DNA from: Sphingobacterium nematocida
GTDB lineage: Bacteria > Bacteroidota > Bacteroidia > Sphingobacteriales > Sphingobacteriaceae
Length of the DNA stretch: 64,000 nt
Reading direction: 5' to 3'
Assembly (NCBI RefSeq): GCF_900168125.1
Contig: NZ_FUZF01000015.1
Location: 62,001 to 126,000 of the forward strand
The position numbers and the translations under genes are program-made. Positions 41,623 through 51,053 of this stretch are shown piece after piece; position 1 is the first letter of the stretch; each line of letters starts with the position of its first letter. The notes beneath the pieces were generated by a model. That model ran no database searches. It saw nothing but the letters and a program-made list of their open reading frames with translations, and was not told the DNA's origin.

Positions 41623-41660
41623 TAAAAAAGGCGGTTTTTAAAACCGCCTTTTTTATTATT
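41618..41660. terminator. 43-bp palindrome, bidirectional terminator receptor/maf
   Basis: AATAATAAAAAAGGCGGTTTT-T-AAAACCGCCTTTTTTATTATT. It contains the receptor stop (41620-41622) and the maf stop (41656-41658), the same arrangement as at 1103-1150. Confidence 0.9.
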
Positions 41661-42252
41661 TGATTAACATTTGTTTGAGTTCGCTATAAAGATGGCTCGT
41701 AGGGAGTCCTACCACATTTTCAAAAGCACCTTCAATAGAATCCACACCTATACGTCCAATCCATTCCTGGATACCATAAGATCCCGCCTTGTCGTAAGGT
41801 TTATATTTATCCAGATAATAGTCTATCTCAGCGACTTCTAATGACCTGAACCGTACCACAGTCATACTGGTAAAGCTTTTTACCTCTCCACGATAGGCTA
41901 TTGCCACTCCCGTATAAACGAGATGTGATCCTCCACTCAAAGTCATCAAAACTTTTCTTGCCTCCGCTGCATCTTTTGGTTTGCCAAGAACCCTATCCGC
42001 GTTGTCTACAACAACAGTATCTGCCGTAATAACGACATGATCATAAAATTCGGAATCGGAAAAAGCTCCAATTTTTTCTAGCGCTATGTATTCGGCAGCA
42101 TCTCTTGACTCAATATGCGAGGGCACCACTTCTTCTATCTCTCGTACCAACACCTCAAACTTCAAATCCAATGACGCCAAGAGTTCTCTTCGTCGTGGTG
42201 ATTGGGATCCCAATATAACCGGGATCGATTGCATAACGTCTGCTAACAACAT
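41656..42252 (-). CDS. maf: Maf-like nucleoside triphosphate pyrophosphatase
   Basis: 198 aa. Maf signatures: ILGSQSPRRRELLASL, ADTVVVDNADRVLGKPKDAAEARKVLMTLSG, GSHLVYTGVA, YDKAGSYGIQEWIGRIGVDSIEGAFENVVGLP. The YhdE-like branch (dTTP/UTP pyrophosphatase) is suggested by the sequence type. Cytoplasmic house-cleaning enzyme; it may affect septation. It lies 1 nt after kdsC, so they are one operon. Confidence 0.93.
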   Translation of the reverse strand: MLLADVMQSIPVILGSQSPRRRELLASLDLKFEVLVREIEEVVPSHIESRDAAEYIALEKIGAFSDSEFYDHVVITADTVVVDNADRVLGKPKDAAEARKVLMTLSGGSHLVYTGVAIAYRGEVKSFTSMTVVRFRSLEVAEIDYYLDKYKPYDKAGSYGIQEWIGRIGVDSIEGAFENVVGLPTSHLYSELKQMLIK

Positions 42253-42253
42253 A

Positions 42254-42772
42254 TTAAATACTCTTTATAAAAACATCGGAATGCCATTTATCCTGAAGTC
42301 GCAAAATCTTTTCGATGATCTCACGGACGACCCCTTCTCCTCCTTTTTTGGAAGAGACATAGTGACTGAGCTTTTTAATATCTTCGACAGCATCCGCTGG
42401 TGCAATGGCGGCCCCTACCTGCTGCATACAGGTATAGTCAGGCATATCGTCGCCAATAAATGCGATCTCGCCAAAACTTAGCCCATAGCGATTCGCCAGA
42501 TCCTGCAACAGCCCTAATTTGTCAGACACCCCTAAATGTACCTCCGATACCCGAAGTCCCTCCATGCGGCTCAAAACTCCCTGAGAACGCCCTCCTGTAA
42601 TCACAAAAATCAATAATCCTTGTTTTACAGCGTATTGAATGGCGTAGCCGTCCTTCACATTAAATGTACGTAGCTGATCGCCACTTTCATTAACTAAGAT
42701 ATCACCATTTGTCAGGACACCATCGACATCCAGAACGACACATTTCGTATTTTTCAGTGTTGAATAAATCAT
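42254..42772 (-). CDS. kdsC: 3-deoxy-D-manno-octulosonate 8-phosphate phosphatase
   Basis: 172 aa HAD-family enzyme, the compact cap-less KdsC type. Motif I LDVDGVLTNGDI with both Asp residues, motif II VITGGRS, motif IV GDDMPDYTCM. It removes phosphate from KDO-8-P in lipopolysaccharide core synthesis. The ATG is 8 nt after a TACCTTTG box (42781-42788). First gene of the kdsC-maf pair. Confidence 0.9.
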   Translation of the reverse strand: MIYSTLKNTKCVVLDVDGVLTNGDILVNESGDQLRTFNVKDGYAIQYAVKQGLLIFVITGGRSQGVLSRMEGLRVSEVHLGVSDKLGLLQDLANRYGLSFGEIAFIGDDMPDYTCMQQVGAAIAPADAVEDIKKLSHYVSSKKGGEGVVREIIEKILRLQDKWHSDVFIKSI

Positions 42773-42780
42773 AATAAACG

Positions 42781-42788
42781 CAAAGGTA
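42781..42788 (-). promoter_or_regulatory. -7 box for kdsC-maf
   Basis: TACCTTTG on the minus strand, 8 nt before the ATG: a very short leader. Confidence 0.55.
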
Positions 42789-42937
42789 AAGATTAAATCA
42801 TATATGCTAAATCGTTTATTTACTCATAGTCGCCACAGATTTATCGAGATAAACCAGAAACATCAAGAATTTGTCACAAAGTAGTTGTTTTCGCAACTTT
42901 TTTCACCAAAAGTATTGACTCCTATCGTTTCTTGACG

Positions 42938-42945
42938 TAACTTTG
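42938..42945 (+). promoter_or_regulatory. -7 box of the sRNA candidate
   Basis: TAACTTTG, with a TTG (42915-42917) at a 20-nt spacing upstream as the -33 element. Confidence 0.55.
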
Positions 42946-42949
42946 TGTT

Positions 42950-43058
42950 AACAATTCGGAAATATAATGAGTTGTTTATAAAATAGTCTTTTCATAATTT
43001 AGGTTTATAATTGGTTAGTAGCAAACCTTGGCGCCCATCGTCAAGGTTTTGTTTTTTT
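42950..43058 (+). ncRNA. Candidate small RNA
   Basis: Starts just after the TAACTTTG box and ends at the terminator stem AAACCTTG / CAAGGTTT (43023-43049) plus a T run with one G. About 109 nt. It contains no ORF longer than four codons, and no gene follows on this strand until 44351, so the unit stands alone. The family is unknown. Confidence 0.5.
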
Positions 43059-43091
43059 CTAAAAAGCTCAAACCCTACCGACCTAAAGTAA

Positions 43092-43123
43092 AACTTTCAT
43101 GATCCAAAGGAATCATGAAAGTT
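43092..43123. terminator. Perfect 12-bp hairpin
   Basis: AACTTTCATGAT / ATCATGAAAGTT with an 8-nt loop, between the sRNA candidate and floA. Possibly a second terminator. Confidence 0.5.
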
Positions 43124-43158
43124 CTTGATATCCTTAAGGACAAACACTTTCAAAAAAA

Positions 43159-43204
43159 ATGTCTTCATTCCGATCTCAAAAAGCAGCCATCGGAATGAAG
43201 ACAT
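43159..43204 (-). terminator. floA terminator, 16-bp perfect stem
   Basis: ATGTCTTCATTCCGAT / ATCGGAATGAAGACAT with a 14-nt loop. On the minus strand it is followed by a run of T, 19 nt after the floA stop. Confidence 0.85.
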
Positions 43205-43222
43205 CATTAAACAACACAAATC

Positions 43223-44206
43223 TTACGATTTACCCTTATCATTTCCTTTCGGATTGGATATAGAAGAACGCATATCTGTGTCGGCCTGAATATTCTGCAT
43301 TTTGTAATAATCCATCACCCCCAAGTTACCACTGCGGAAAGCTTCCGCCATAGCTAAAGGTACCTGAGCTTCCGCTTCGATAACCTTAGCCTTCGCTTCC
43401 TGCGCCTTGGCTTTCATCTCCTGCTCATTCGCTACTGCCATCGCTCTACGCTCTTCGGCGCGCGCGTTAGCTACCTTAAGATCTGCCTCGGCCTGATCGG
43501 TCTGTAGCTTTGCTCCTACGTTTTCGCCGATATCAATATCAGCAATATCAATTGATAATATCTCGAATGCCGTACCAGAATCCAATCCTTTGGACAATAC
43601 AGTTTTCGAAATACGATCAGGATTCTCTAGCACTTCCTTATGATTAGCCGAAGAACCGATCGTCGTAACGATACCTTCACCAACACGGGCAAGAATAGTC
43701 TCCTCTCCTGCTCCACCGACTAATTGATTGATATTAGCACGTACAGTAACCCGGGCTTTGGCAATCAATTGAATACCGTCTTTGGCAACAGCAGCCACAG
43801 GAGGAGTATTAATAACCTGCGGATTAACAGAAAGCTGAACCGCATCGAAGACGTCACGCCCAGCCAAATCGATAGCAGTCGCCAGTTTAAAATCCAAAGG
43901 AATATTAGCCTTATCAGCTGAAATTAACGCTTTGATTACTTTATTGACATTGCCACCAGCAAGATAGTGCGTCTCTATATCGTTAGTACTGATGCGTAAT
44001 CCGGCCTTGGTAGAAGTGATCATCGCATTGGTAACCAATGCTGGTGACACCTTACGCAAGCGCATTAACACCAAATTCAAAAGACTAATCCGTACATTAG
44101 ACAATTGTGCTGTAAACCACAGGTTAACAGGCAACAAATAGAACAGAAAAAAAAGGGCTATAACAGCACCGATGATGGTTAAAATTAAAGATACGTCTGG
44201 ATTCAT
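43223..44206 (-). CDS. floA: Flotillin-like SPFH-domain protein FloA
   Basis: 327 aa. N-terminal membrane helix (LILTIIGAVIALFFLFYLLPVNLWF), SPFH domain (SPALVTNAMITSTKAGLRISTNDIETHYLAGGNVNKVIKALISADKA, AKARVTVRANINQLVGGAGEETILARVGEG), then an Ala/Glu/Lys coiled coil (KVANARAEERRAMAVANEQEMKAKAQEAKAKVIEAEAQVP). It is the UPF0365/FloA type that forms membrane microdomains. Usually accompanied by an NfeD protein, which is not seen here. Isolated gene with its own terminator. Confidence 0.93.
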   Translation of the reverse strand: MNPDVSLILTIIGAVIALFFLFYLLPVNLWFTAQLSNVRISLLNLVLMRLRKVSPALVTNAMITSTKAGLRISTNDIETHYLAGGNVNKVIKALISADKANIPLDFKLATAIDLAGRDVFDAVQLSVNPQVINTPPVAAVAKDGIQLIAKARVTVRANINQLVGGAGEETILARVGEGIVTTIGSSANHKEVLENPDRISKTVLSKGLDSGTAFEILSIDIADIDIGENVGAKLQTDQAEADLKVANARAEERRAMAVANEQEMKAKAQEAKAKVIEAEAQVPLAMAEAFRSGNLGVMDYYKMQNIQADTDMRSSISNPKGNDKGKS

Positions 44207-44317
44207 ATATTAAAATTAAAAAAATAGCTTTTTAAAGATATTAATTTATTTTAATTTTCTGTGCATTATTGTGCTTTATATTATTAACAATACGTATAAA
44301 GAAATTAAACTATTATA

Positions 44318-44325
44318 TACCTTTG
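44318..44325 (+). promoter_or_regulatory. -7 box of the kinase/CheR/CheB operon
   Basis: TACCTTTG, 25 nt before the ATG at 44351. Confidence 0.55.
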
Positions 44326-44350
44326 TATACATCTAACCTAATCCTACTGG

Positions 44351-47300
44351 ATGAAAAACAGTTTAGATACCATCAACATGAATAAACGAAATAAATTAAA
44401 AACCCAGGTTTTTATAAGCATTGGCATCGCTACTAGCATTATCTTGTTGTCAATCATATATTTATTTAGTCAGTTTTCTAACTTCATGGTTAGAAACGAC
44501 GAAATCATAAAAAACTCGCAAGAACAATTACAGTTAGCGACAACCGTCAACAAAAGTCTTTATGATCTAACCCGAGCGCATATCGATTTGGTAAAAGGAC
44601 TGAACAGTGCAGAAATCGAAATTGCTAACAACACCGACGAGCTGGAAGAACATGTTACAGCGATAAGGAAGGTAAGCTCTCAGAACAGCGAAAACGCAAA
44701 ACACCTGATCGACCGTGTTGAGACCGTATTAGACATATCGTCATTACGTGATAAAGGGGGATCCAAGGATGAGACAATCAATTATTGGCTCAAAGAGCAG
44801 AAAAAAAACTTAGAATCTACCAACATATTTATAGAATCTGTTATTGCCAATCGTGCGAAAGAGATGGCAAAAAACGAAAAATATATCAGCGATGTTGAAA
44901 AGGTAATAATAGGGCTGATTATTATCAGCTTGCTAATTATTGCTTATTCATTCTACAAGATTTTTCAAATACTAACCCAACTTCGCAAATCCAGCAACGA
45001 ACTGAAGAATGTCAATAAAGAGTTTGAAGAAGCTCGCATACATATTGAAGATACAAACTGGATACTGGAGAAAAGTGCTTATCTCGCTGACAGAATAAGT
45101 GGTATAGATGATAGCTATAAAATAAGTCAGATTGTAACCAAACTACTTAACGAACAACTTTCGACACAAGCTATCGCAATATATGTAAGAAAATTAGACT
45201 CCTACCAATTCGAAAGAACTGCTGCTTTAGGTCTGAAAAACACACTAAACCTCGAAAACTTTGTAAGTGGGGAAGGTTTCTTAGGAAAAATAGCTGAAGA
45301 CAAAAGCTTTGTCATACAAAAGATAGAAGATACAAATCACCTAAATACAAATACTGCTACGCTTAATCAATTACCCGCTACAGTATTTATTTCGCCACTG
45401 ATACATGAAGACCATTGCCTTGGTATCATTGAAATCGCAGCACTATGCACTCCTGAAAAACAAAAAAAATATAAGGATTACCTAACACGAATCAGTAGAT
45501 TGATCGCTACCCGTATCAAATTTGGACAAAGCCATTTATTGGTCGAACAATTGCTGGAAGAAACACAAAGACAAACAGAGGAACTAGAAGCTCAACAGGA
45601 AGAACTACGAATCACGAACGAAGAATTAATACATAAAACTCATCTTCTGGAATCTTCTGAAGAAGAGCTTCGTGTACAACAGGAAGAACTCACACAAACC
45701 AATGTCGAACTGAATCAAAAAGCAGCCGAAGTCGAAAAAAGAAATACAGACCTAAACCATGCCCATAGAATCGTAGAACAAAAAATAGCAGAAGTACAGC
45801 AAGCTAGTAAATATAAGTCTGAATTTATGGCCAACATGAGCCACGAACTCCGAACCCCGCTAAACAGTATCCTAATACTGGCAAAACTCCTACAGGACAA
45901 TAAGTTAAAAAACCTAAACACAGAACAGGTAAAATACGCCAGTGTGATACACGGGGCTGGAACAGATCTTCTGGAACTGATCAATGAGCTATTGGATCTA
46001 GCAAAAATAGAATCAGGAAAAATAGACCTAAACATCGAAAAAATTTATTCCAAAGATTTTGCAAGTAATACGGAGGAACTATTTAAAGCCGTAGCGAAGG
46101 ATAAAGGCATAACTTTTACAACAAAATTAACAGACGATCTACCTAGACACTTTTTATGTGACGAGTATCGCCTACAGCAGGTTGTCAAAAACTTTCTTTC
46201 AAACGCATTTAAATTTACCCCTATCAATGGCACGGTAGAGTTTAGCATAAAAATGCAAACCAATAATTTATGCTTTGAAGTCAAAGACTCTGGAAAAGGC
46301 ATCTCACCGGAAAAGCAAGAACTCATCTTCGAAGCCTTTAGGCAAGAAGATGGCTCTACAAGCCGTAAATATGGAGGGACTGGACTAGGTCTATCTATTA
46401 GTCGGGAAATAGCTTCCCTATTGGGAGGAAGAATCACACTGGAAAGCCAGATCGGAATAGGAAGTACATTCTCCCTAATCATCCCCTATACAGCTTCCGA
46501 AACCGTAGCTGTAGAAAAGACACAACCTCCTGTCGAGAAGAAAGAAATACAAGTAAACCCAATAGTTCCGATTGCCGAAAACGGACGATCGGCCCCAGAA
46601 AAAGAAAGGTCCATTCTAATTATAGAGGACGACATCAATTTTGCAGATATCTTAAAGGGCTTCGCAGAAGAGTATGGATTTGTAGTCAGTCTTGCTCATG
46701 ACGGGGCGAAAGGAATAGAAGTGGCCCAACAAATCAATCCCGACGCCATTATCCTTGACGTAATGCTCCCTATAGCTGATGGATGGGAAGTATTAAGACT
46801 TCTGAAAGAAAACCCGTTGACCAAACATATTCCTGTACATATGATGTCTGCAGCGACTTTCAACAAAAAAGATTTCTTAGAAAAAGGTGCTATAGGCTTT
46901 ATGCACAAGCCGGTGACAGCAGACACGATCCAGCATACGTTTGAAACAATCAATCTTAATCTAAGCCAGGCAGTCAAAAAGATCTTACTGATAGAAGATC
47001 AAGAGTTGCAGAGTGATTTTATTAAGGATTCGTTTGCCGACCACAGTATCAATGTCATACAGGCCTTTTCATTAGCTACAGCATGGGAAAAACTCTCTGA
47101 AGAAACAAATATTGACTGTATCATTCTAGATATGCAGCTCCCCGATGGGAATGGCCTAGATCTAATAGAAAAAATAAAAAAAACACCTCGTTTAGTAAAT
47201 ATTCCGATCATTATCAATACGGCATACGAGCTCCCAAAAGAGCAATATGATCAGATTATCGCTGATGCAAGAGCAACTATTCTAAAATCCGACAAATCAA

Positions 47301-47776
47301 GCGACCGATTGATAGATGAGGTCAATCTTTTTCTAAATAAGATCAATGATTCCTCCTATCAACCGATCAAAAACATGGGTAACATTCAGCAGACAAGCAA
47401 TTTAAAAGGAAAACGGGTTCTTGTCGCTGATGATGACATGCGCAATGTGTTTGCACTTACCACGTCGTTACAGAGCTTTGAGATGGATATAGAGATTGCC
47501 AATAATGGCAAAGAGGCTGTACAGATCATGAGTAATCCGGACAATAATGTAGACATTATTCTGATGGATATTATGATGCCTGAGATGGACGGATACGAAG
47601 CCATAAGAATAATCCGTGAAGACCTAAAGTATAAAAATGTACCTATCCTAGCTGTCACAGCCAAGGCTATGAAAGGCGATCGAGAGAAGTCTATACAAAT
47701 CGGAGCCAATGATTATGTCAGTAAGCCTATCGATATAGACAAGTTAACGTCATTAATGCAGGTATGGTTAGGGTAG
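44351..47776 (+). CDS. Hybrid histidine kinase with GAF and three receiver domains
   Basis: 1141 aa. Two membrane helices (about 17-37 and 186-206) flank a helical sensor region. Next come a coiled coil, a GAF domain (about 250-385, AIAIYVRKLDSYQFERTAALGL...FISPLIHEDHCLGIIEIAAL), a long coiled coil rich in QQEELR (395-485), HisKA with His498 (FMANMSHELRTPLNSILILA), HATPase_c (DSGKGISPEKQELIFEAF, YGGTGLGLSISREIASLLGG), and three receivers (IEDD...IILDVMLPIADG; IEDQ...IILDMQLPDGNG; ADDD...IILMDIMMPEMDG). It overlaps the CheR gene by 13 nt. Bacteroidetes operons of this type form phosphorelays of unknown output. Confidence 0.93.
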   Translation: MKNSLDTINMNKRNKLKTQVFISIGIATSIILLSIIYLFSQFSNFMVRNDEIIKNSQEQLQLATTVNKSLYDLTRAHIDLVKGLNSAEIEIANNTDELEEHVTAIRKVSSQNSENAKHLIDRVETVLDISSLRDKGGSKDETINYWLKEQKKNLESTNIFIESVIANRAKEMAKNEKYISDVEKVIIGLIIISLLIIAYSFYKIFQILTQLRKSSNELKNVNKEFEEARIHIEDTNWILEKSAYLADRISGIDDSYKISQIVTKLLNEQLSTQAIAIYVRKLDSYQFERTAALGLKNTLNLENFVSGEGFLGKIAEDKSFVIQKIEDTNHLNTNTATLNQLPATVFISPLIHEDHCLGIIEIAALCTPEKQKKYKDYLTRISRLIATRIKFGQSHLLVEQLLEETQRQTEELEAQQEELRITNEELIHKTHLLESSEEELRVQQEELTQTNVELNQKAAEVEKRNTDLNHAHRIVEQKIAEVQQASKYKSEFMANMSHELRTPLNSILILAKLLQDNKLKNLNTEQVKYASVIHGAGTDLLELINELLDLAKIESGKIDLNIEKIYSKDFASNTEELFKAVAKDKGITFTTKLTDDLPRHFLCDEYRLQQVVKNFLSNAFKFTPINGTVEFSIKMQTNNLCFEVKDSGKGISPEKQELIFEAFRQEDGSTSRKYGGTGLGLSISREIASLLGGRITLESQIGIGSTFSLIIPYTASETVAVEKTQPPVEKKEIQVNPIVPIAENGRSAPEKERSILIIEDDINFADILKGFAEEYGFVVSLAHDGAKGIEVAQQINPDAIILDVMLPIADGWEVLRLLKENPLTKHIPVHMMSAATFNKKDFLEKGAIGFMHKPVTADTIQHTFETINLNLSQAVKKILLIEDQELQSDFIKDSFADHSINVIQAFSLATAWEKLSEETNIDCIILDMQLPDGNGLDLIEKIKKTPRLVNIPIIINTAYELPKEQYDQIIADARATILKSDKSSDRLIDEVNLFLNKINDSSYQPIKNMGNIQQTSNLKGKRVLVADDDMRNVFALTTSLQSFEMDIEIANNGKEAVQIMSNPDNNVDIILMDIMMPEMDGYEAIRIIREDLKYKNVPILAVTAKAMKGDREKSIQIGANDYVSKPIDIDKLTSLMQVWLG

Positions 47777-48600
47777 CAAGCAAAAGTGAATTCATCAGTT
47801 TTTCAGATTTAGATGAAGTCATCTATCTACTGAAGAATATCTCAGACTTCGACCTTACTGGATATTCCAAATCTTCATTAAAACGAAGGGTAGAACGCTT
47901 TCTTATGGTTGAAAAAATAGATCTGGTCGACCTAAAAAATGCTATACTAAATGTCGATGGCTTTGAAAACTATTTTATACAAGAATTGGTGGTCAATGTG
48001 ACCGAAATGTTTCGGGATCCCGAATTTTTCAGGCAGTTAAAAATTAAACTATTCCCTTACCTAGAGACCTATCCTCAATTGAGAATATGGAGTGCCGGCT
48101 GTGCAACAGGCGAAGAGGCGTACTCTCTAACAATACTGCTAAAGGAAAATAATTTATTAGATCGATCTTTCCTATACGGAACAGATGTCAGTCTAAAAGC
48201 TTTGGACTTCGCTCGAAAAGGAGTTTATCCACTAAAGAAAATTAAGTCATATACAGATAACTATAATAAATCAGGCCTTCCTTCTGAATTCGCCTCTCAC
48301 TATACGGCCATGTATGATGCGGCAATAATCAATAATGAGTATCGAAATAAGGTGCTATTCTCTACACACAACTTAGTGTCAGATAATGTCTTCAATGAGT
48401 TCCAACTGATATTATGCCGTAATGTGATGATCTATTTTGATAAAGAATTGCAGGAACGTGCCTTGAATTTGTTTTATCAATCACTGGCTCTCTTTGGTTT
48501 CTTGTGCTTGGGAACAAAAGAAAGCCTATATGGGCATGCTATAAAAAGCAAATTTAAAGTTATAGATAGCACCTTAAATATCTACCAAAAAATTAGATGA
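47764..48600 (+). CDS. CheR-type protein-glutamate methyltransferase
   Basis: 278 aa. All-helical N-terminal domain (LLKNISDFDLTGYSKSSLKRRVERFL) and SAM-binding domain (VVNVTEMFRDPEFF, LRIWSAGCATGEEAYSLTILLKE, YGTDVSLKALDFARKGVYP, LILCRNVMIYFDKELQERAL). Methylates glutamates of chemoreceptor-like partners; no chemoreceptor or motility gene is seen here, so it probably modifies the kinase encoded upstream or serves signalling. Overlaps both neighbours. Confidence 0.93.
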   Translation: MVRVASKSEFISFSDLDEVIYLLKNISDFDLTGYSKSSLKRRVERFLMVEKIDLVDLKNAILNVDGFENYFIQELVVNVTEMFRDPEFFRQLKIKLFPYLETYPQLRIWSAGCATGEEAYSLTILLKENNLLDRSFLYGTDVSLKALDFARKGVYPLKKIKSYTDNYNKSGLPSEFASHYTAMYDAAIINNEYRNKVLFSTHNLVSDNVFNEFQLILCRNVMIYFDKELQERALNLFYQSLALFGFLCLGTKESLYGHAIKSKFKVIDSTLNIYQKIR

Positions 48601-49175
48601 AAGGAACTGCAGATAAAATAGTGATCATTGGGGGCTCAGCAGGTTCATTTACACTAATCACTGAAATACTCGAAAAACTACCTCAACAGCTAGACTATGC
48701 ACTGTGCGTTGTGATCCATCGCAGCATTACATTTAACACCAAAATTGAAAGTAGTCTTTCAAAAAAACTGAATAGACCTGTTGTATCCGTGACAGACAAA
48801 ATGGAAATCAGAAACGGCTATGTTTATTTTGCTCCAGCGGGCTACCACTTACTTGTCGAGCCCGACCGAACATTTGCACTGGACAGCTCAGAGCATGTTA
48901 ACTATTCAAAACCATCAATCGACGTTTTTTTCGAAACAGCTGCTCAGGTGTACCGAGAAAACTGTAAGGCCTTTTTATTCTCGGGAGCTAATATAGATGG
49001 CGCCCACGGCCTGAGCACTGTGGAACATTTTGGTGGAAAGACATTTATACAAGATCCGGATGAAGCCATAATTAATACAATGCCGCTTTCTGGTATCCAA
49101 GAATCTACCGCTGCTACTGTACTTAAAAATCAAGAAATAATACGTTACTTTTGCTACAATCTCTTTTTACCATGA
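48597..49175 (+). CDS. CheB-type methylesterase lacking a receiver domain
   Basis: 192 aa, only the catalytic domain: Ser in IIGGSAGSFTLI, His in VVIHRSITFNTKIESSL, Asp in FSGANIDGAHGLSTV. The receiver domain found in classic CheB is absent, so control must come through partners in the operon. Overlaps cheR by 4 nt and the next gene by 4 nt (ATGA). Confidence 0.9.
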   Translation: MKGTADKIVIIGGSAGSFTLITEILEKLPQQLDYALCVVIHRSITFNTKIESSLSKKLNRPVVSVTDKMEIRNGYVYFAPAGYHLLVEPDRTFALDSSEHVNYSKPSIDVFFETAAQVYRENCKAFLFSGANIDGAHGLSTVEHFGGKTFIQDPDEAIINTMPLSGIQESTAATVLKNQEIIRYFCYNLFLP

Positions 49176-50794
49176 AAAACATCAACTTATTAATACTTGA
49201 CGACAAAGAAGAGAACATCATAAGTTTACAAGCTCTTTTATCCGATATTGAAAACATTAATATCATCTGCTCCACCGATCCGAATGAAGCGCTCAAATTA
49301 TGTTGGAAAAACGATATATCTTTAGCTTTGGTAGACGTTCAAATGCCGGAAATAAACGGTTTTGAATTTGTCTCTTTGCTCAAAGCCAACCCAAAGACAA
49401 GCCACATCATGGCTGTAATGGTTACAGCGATATCGAAAGAGGATAAATATCTGATCAAAGGTTTGCAAAGTGGTGCTGTAGATTATCTTTACAAGCCACT
49501 CAATCCCGAAATCACCATTGCTAAGGTAACATCATTCATCAAACAGATACATATTCAAGAAGAAATAATCCAAAAAAACACCGAACTAGAACTTTCTAAG
49601 AAGGCACTGATACAAGCCAATCAAGAAGCGGAACAAGCTCGAAAATCCAAAGAAATATTTTTGGCCAATATGAGTCACGAGATCCGCACCCCTATTAACG
49701 GTATCAAAGGAATAGTGCATATGTTGAAAAATGCAAATCTAAGTTTTGAGCAATTGGACTGGGTCAATCGACTGGAGATTGCCTCCAATTCGCTATTACT
49801 GATCATCAACGACATTTTGGATATTTCAAAGATCGACTCGGGCATGATGAAGATTGAAATGGAGGACTTCCATCTCACTAATCTACTTTTGGATCTGGGG
49901 CAGATGTTCAAGATCAAAGCATCTGATAAAAAGCTAGAATTTGATGTAAGACTTGATTCAAAATTGCCAAAACATGTCCATTTTGACTCCTTGCGACTCG
50001 AACAGATCATCAGCAATTTTGTATCCAACAGTTTAAAATTTACCGAAAGAGGAAAGATAACATTAGCGGTACAGACCCTAGAAGAGACGGATGATATCCA
50101 TAAAATAAAATTTTCAGTCACTGATACCGGAATCGGTATAAAGCCAGGCTCAGTGGACAAAATATTTCTCGCATTCGAACAAGGCGATGATGGAATCACC
50201 AAAAAATTTGGCGGTACTGGTTTAGGATTAGCTATTGTAAAACGCCTTTCCGAGCTTTTAAATGGTGAAGTGCATGCCCAAAGCGTATACGGTGATGGGT
50301 CAGAATTTTCATTTATTGTCGATATCAAAGAAGTTAAAAACAAGGAGAAAATCAAAAGAGAGATCAATCTACCCTACTCGCAATTCCCTAAACTGGAAGG
50401 ATTTAACGTTTTGGTAGCAGAAGACAATGAGTTAAACAGCTTTATGCTGGCCCATATCCTACAGACTTGGGATTGCAAAGTCACTGTCGTAAAAAATGGA
50501 CGTCTCGCGCTAGAAGCTTTAGAAAAAGACAGTTTTGACCTGGTCCTCATGGACACCCATATGCCGGTCATGAGTGGATTTGAAGCTATTAAAGAAATCC
50601 GGGGCAATATCAACCCGGCACGCAGACAGACACCTATAATTACCATATCCGCATCGGTACTGGAGCATGAACAACAAGCAGCTTTTCAAGTAGGGGCAGA
50701 TGAGGTCATTGGTAAACCTTTTGATCCTGCCGAGCTCTACAAGAAAATAACAAAAGTATGTGAATCAGAGAAAGTCAACAAATTGCCATTTTGA
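49172..50794 (+). CDS. Hybrid sensor kinase, REC-HisKA-HATPase-REC
   Basis: 540 aa from the ATG at 49172, which overlaps the CheB stop as ATGA; an in-frame ATG at 49151 is less likely. Receiver (LLILDDKEENIISLQALL, LALVDVQMPEINGFEFV), coiled coil, HisKA with His169 (FLANMSHEIRTPINGIKGIV), HATPase_c (VTDTGIGIKPGSVDKIFLAFEQ, FGGTGLGLAIVKRLSELLNG), second receiver (VLVAEDNELNSFMLAHIL, LVLMDTHMPVMSGFEAI). No membrane helix, so it is cytoplasmic. Last gene of the operon; it probably receives phosphate from, or competes with, the large kinase. Confidence 0.92.
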   Translation: MKNINLLILDDKEENIISLQALLSDIENINIICSTDPNEALKLCWKNDISLALVDVQMPEINGFEFVSLLKANPKTSHIMAVMVTAISKEDKYLIKGLQSGAVDYLYKPLNPEITIAKVTSFIKQIHIQEEIIQKNTELELSKKALIQANQEAEQARKSKEIFLANMSHEIRTPINGIKGIVHMLKNANLSFEQLDWVNRLEIASNSLLLIINDILDISKIDSGMMKIEMEDFHLTNLLLDLGQMFKIKASDKKLEFDVRLDSKLPKHVHFDSLRLEQIISNFVSNSLKFTERGKITLAVQTLEETDDIHKIKFSVTDTGIGIKPGSVDKIFLAFEQGDDGITKKFGGTGLGLAIVKRLSELLNGEVHAQSVYGDGSEFSFIVDIKEVKNKEKIKREINLPYSQFPKLEGFNVLVAEDNELNSFMLAHILQTWDCKVTVVKNGRLALEALEKDSFDLVLMDTHMPVMSGFEAIKEIRGNINPARRQTPIITISASVLEHEQQAAFQVGADEVIGKPFDPAELYKKITKVCESEKVNKLPF

Positions 50795-51053
50795 GGTCTA
50801 ATTGCCATCTAGTACTTTTATTTTTAGTATCTTTAAGCGTTCTATTTAACAATGGAATAATGGCATAAAACAACATTGAAACCTGTTTTAGCTCATTTAT
50901 CATTAACAACAATCCGGGTGTAACTAGCTCTATTGTACAATGGAGTTTTTATACGCTTAAATTTAATTACTTTTCAATGAAATACTCATGTTTAGCGAAG
51001 CACGAACACTCATGAGTATTCCATTTGACCATTAAAAGACAAATTATACACAT
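50795..51053. other. Upstream region of the azurin gene
   Basis: Contains an imperfect inverted repeat around ATACTCATG / CATGAGTAT (50981-51021), which may act as a terminator of the kinase operon or a regulatory hairpin. No ORF. Confidence 0.45.

Larger units (their letters stand above)
42773..43222. other. 450-nt intergenic region with sRNA candidate and hairpins
   Basis: It contains the kdsC promoter box, a free-standing promoter-to-terminator unit (42938-43058) and two perfect hairpins (43092-43123, 43159-43204). No ORF is credible. Confidence 0.7.

Noticed and set aside
49675..50367. 230-codon ORF antisense to the hybrid kinase
   Set aside because: Shadow frame; rich in Ser/Ile as expected from antisense of a kinase gene.
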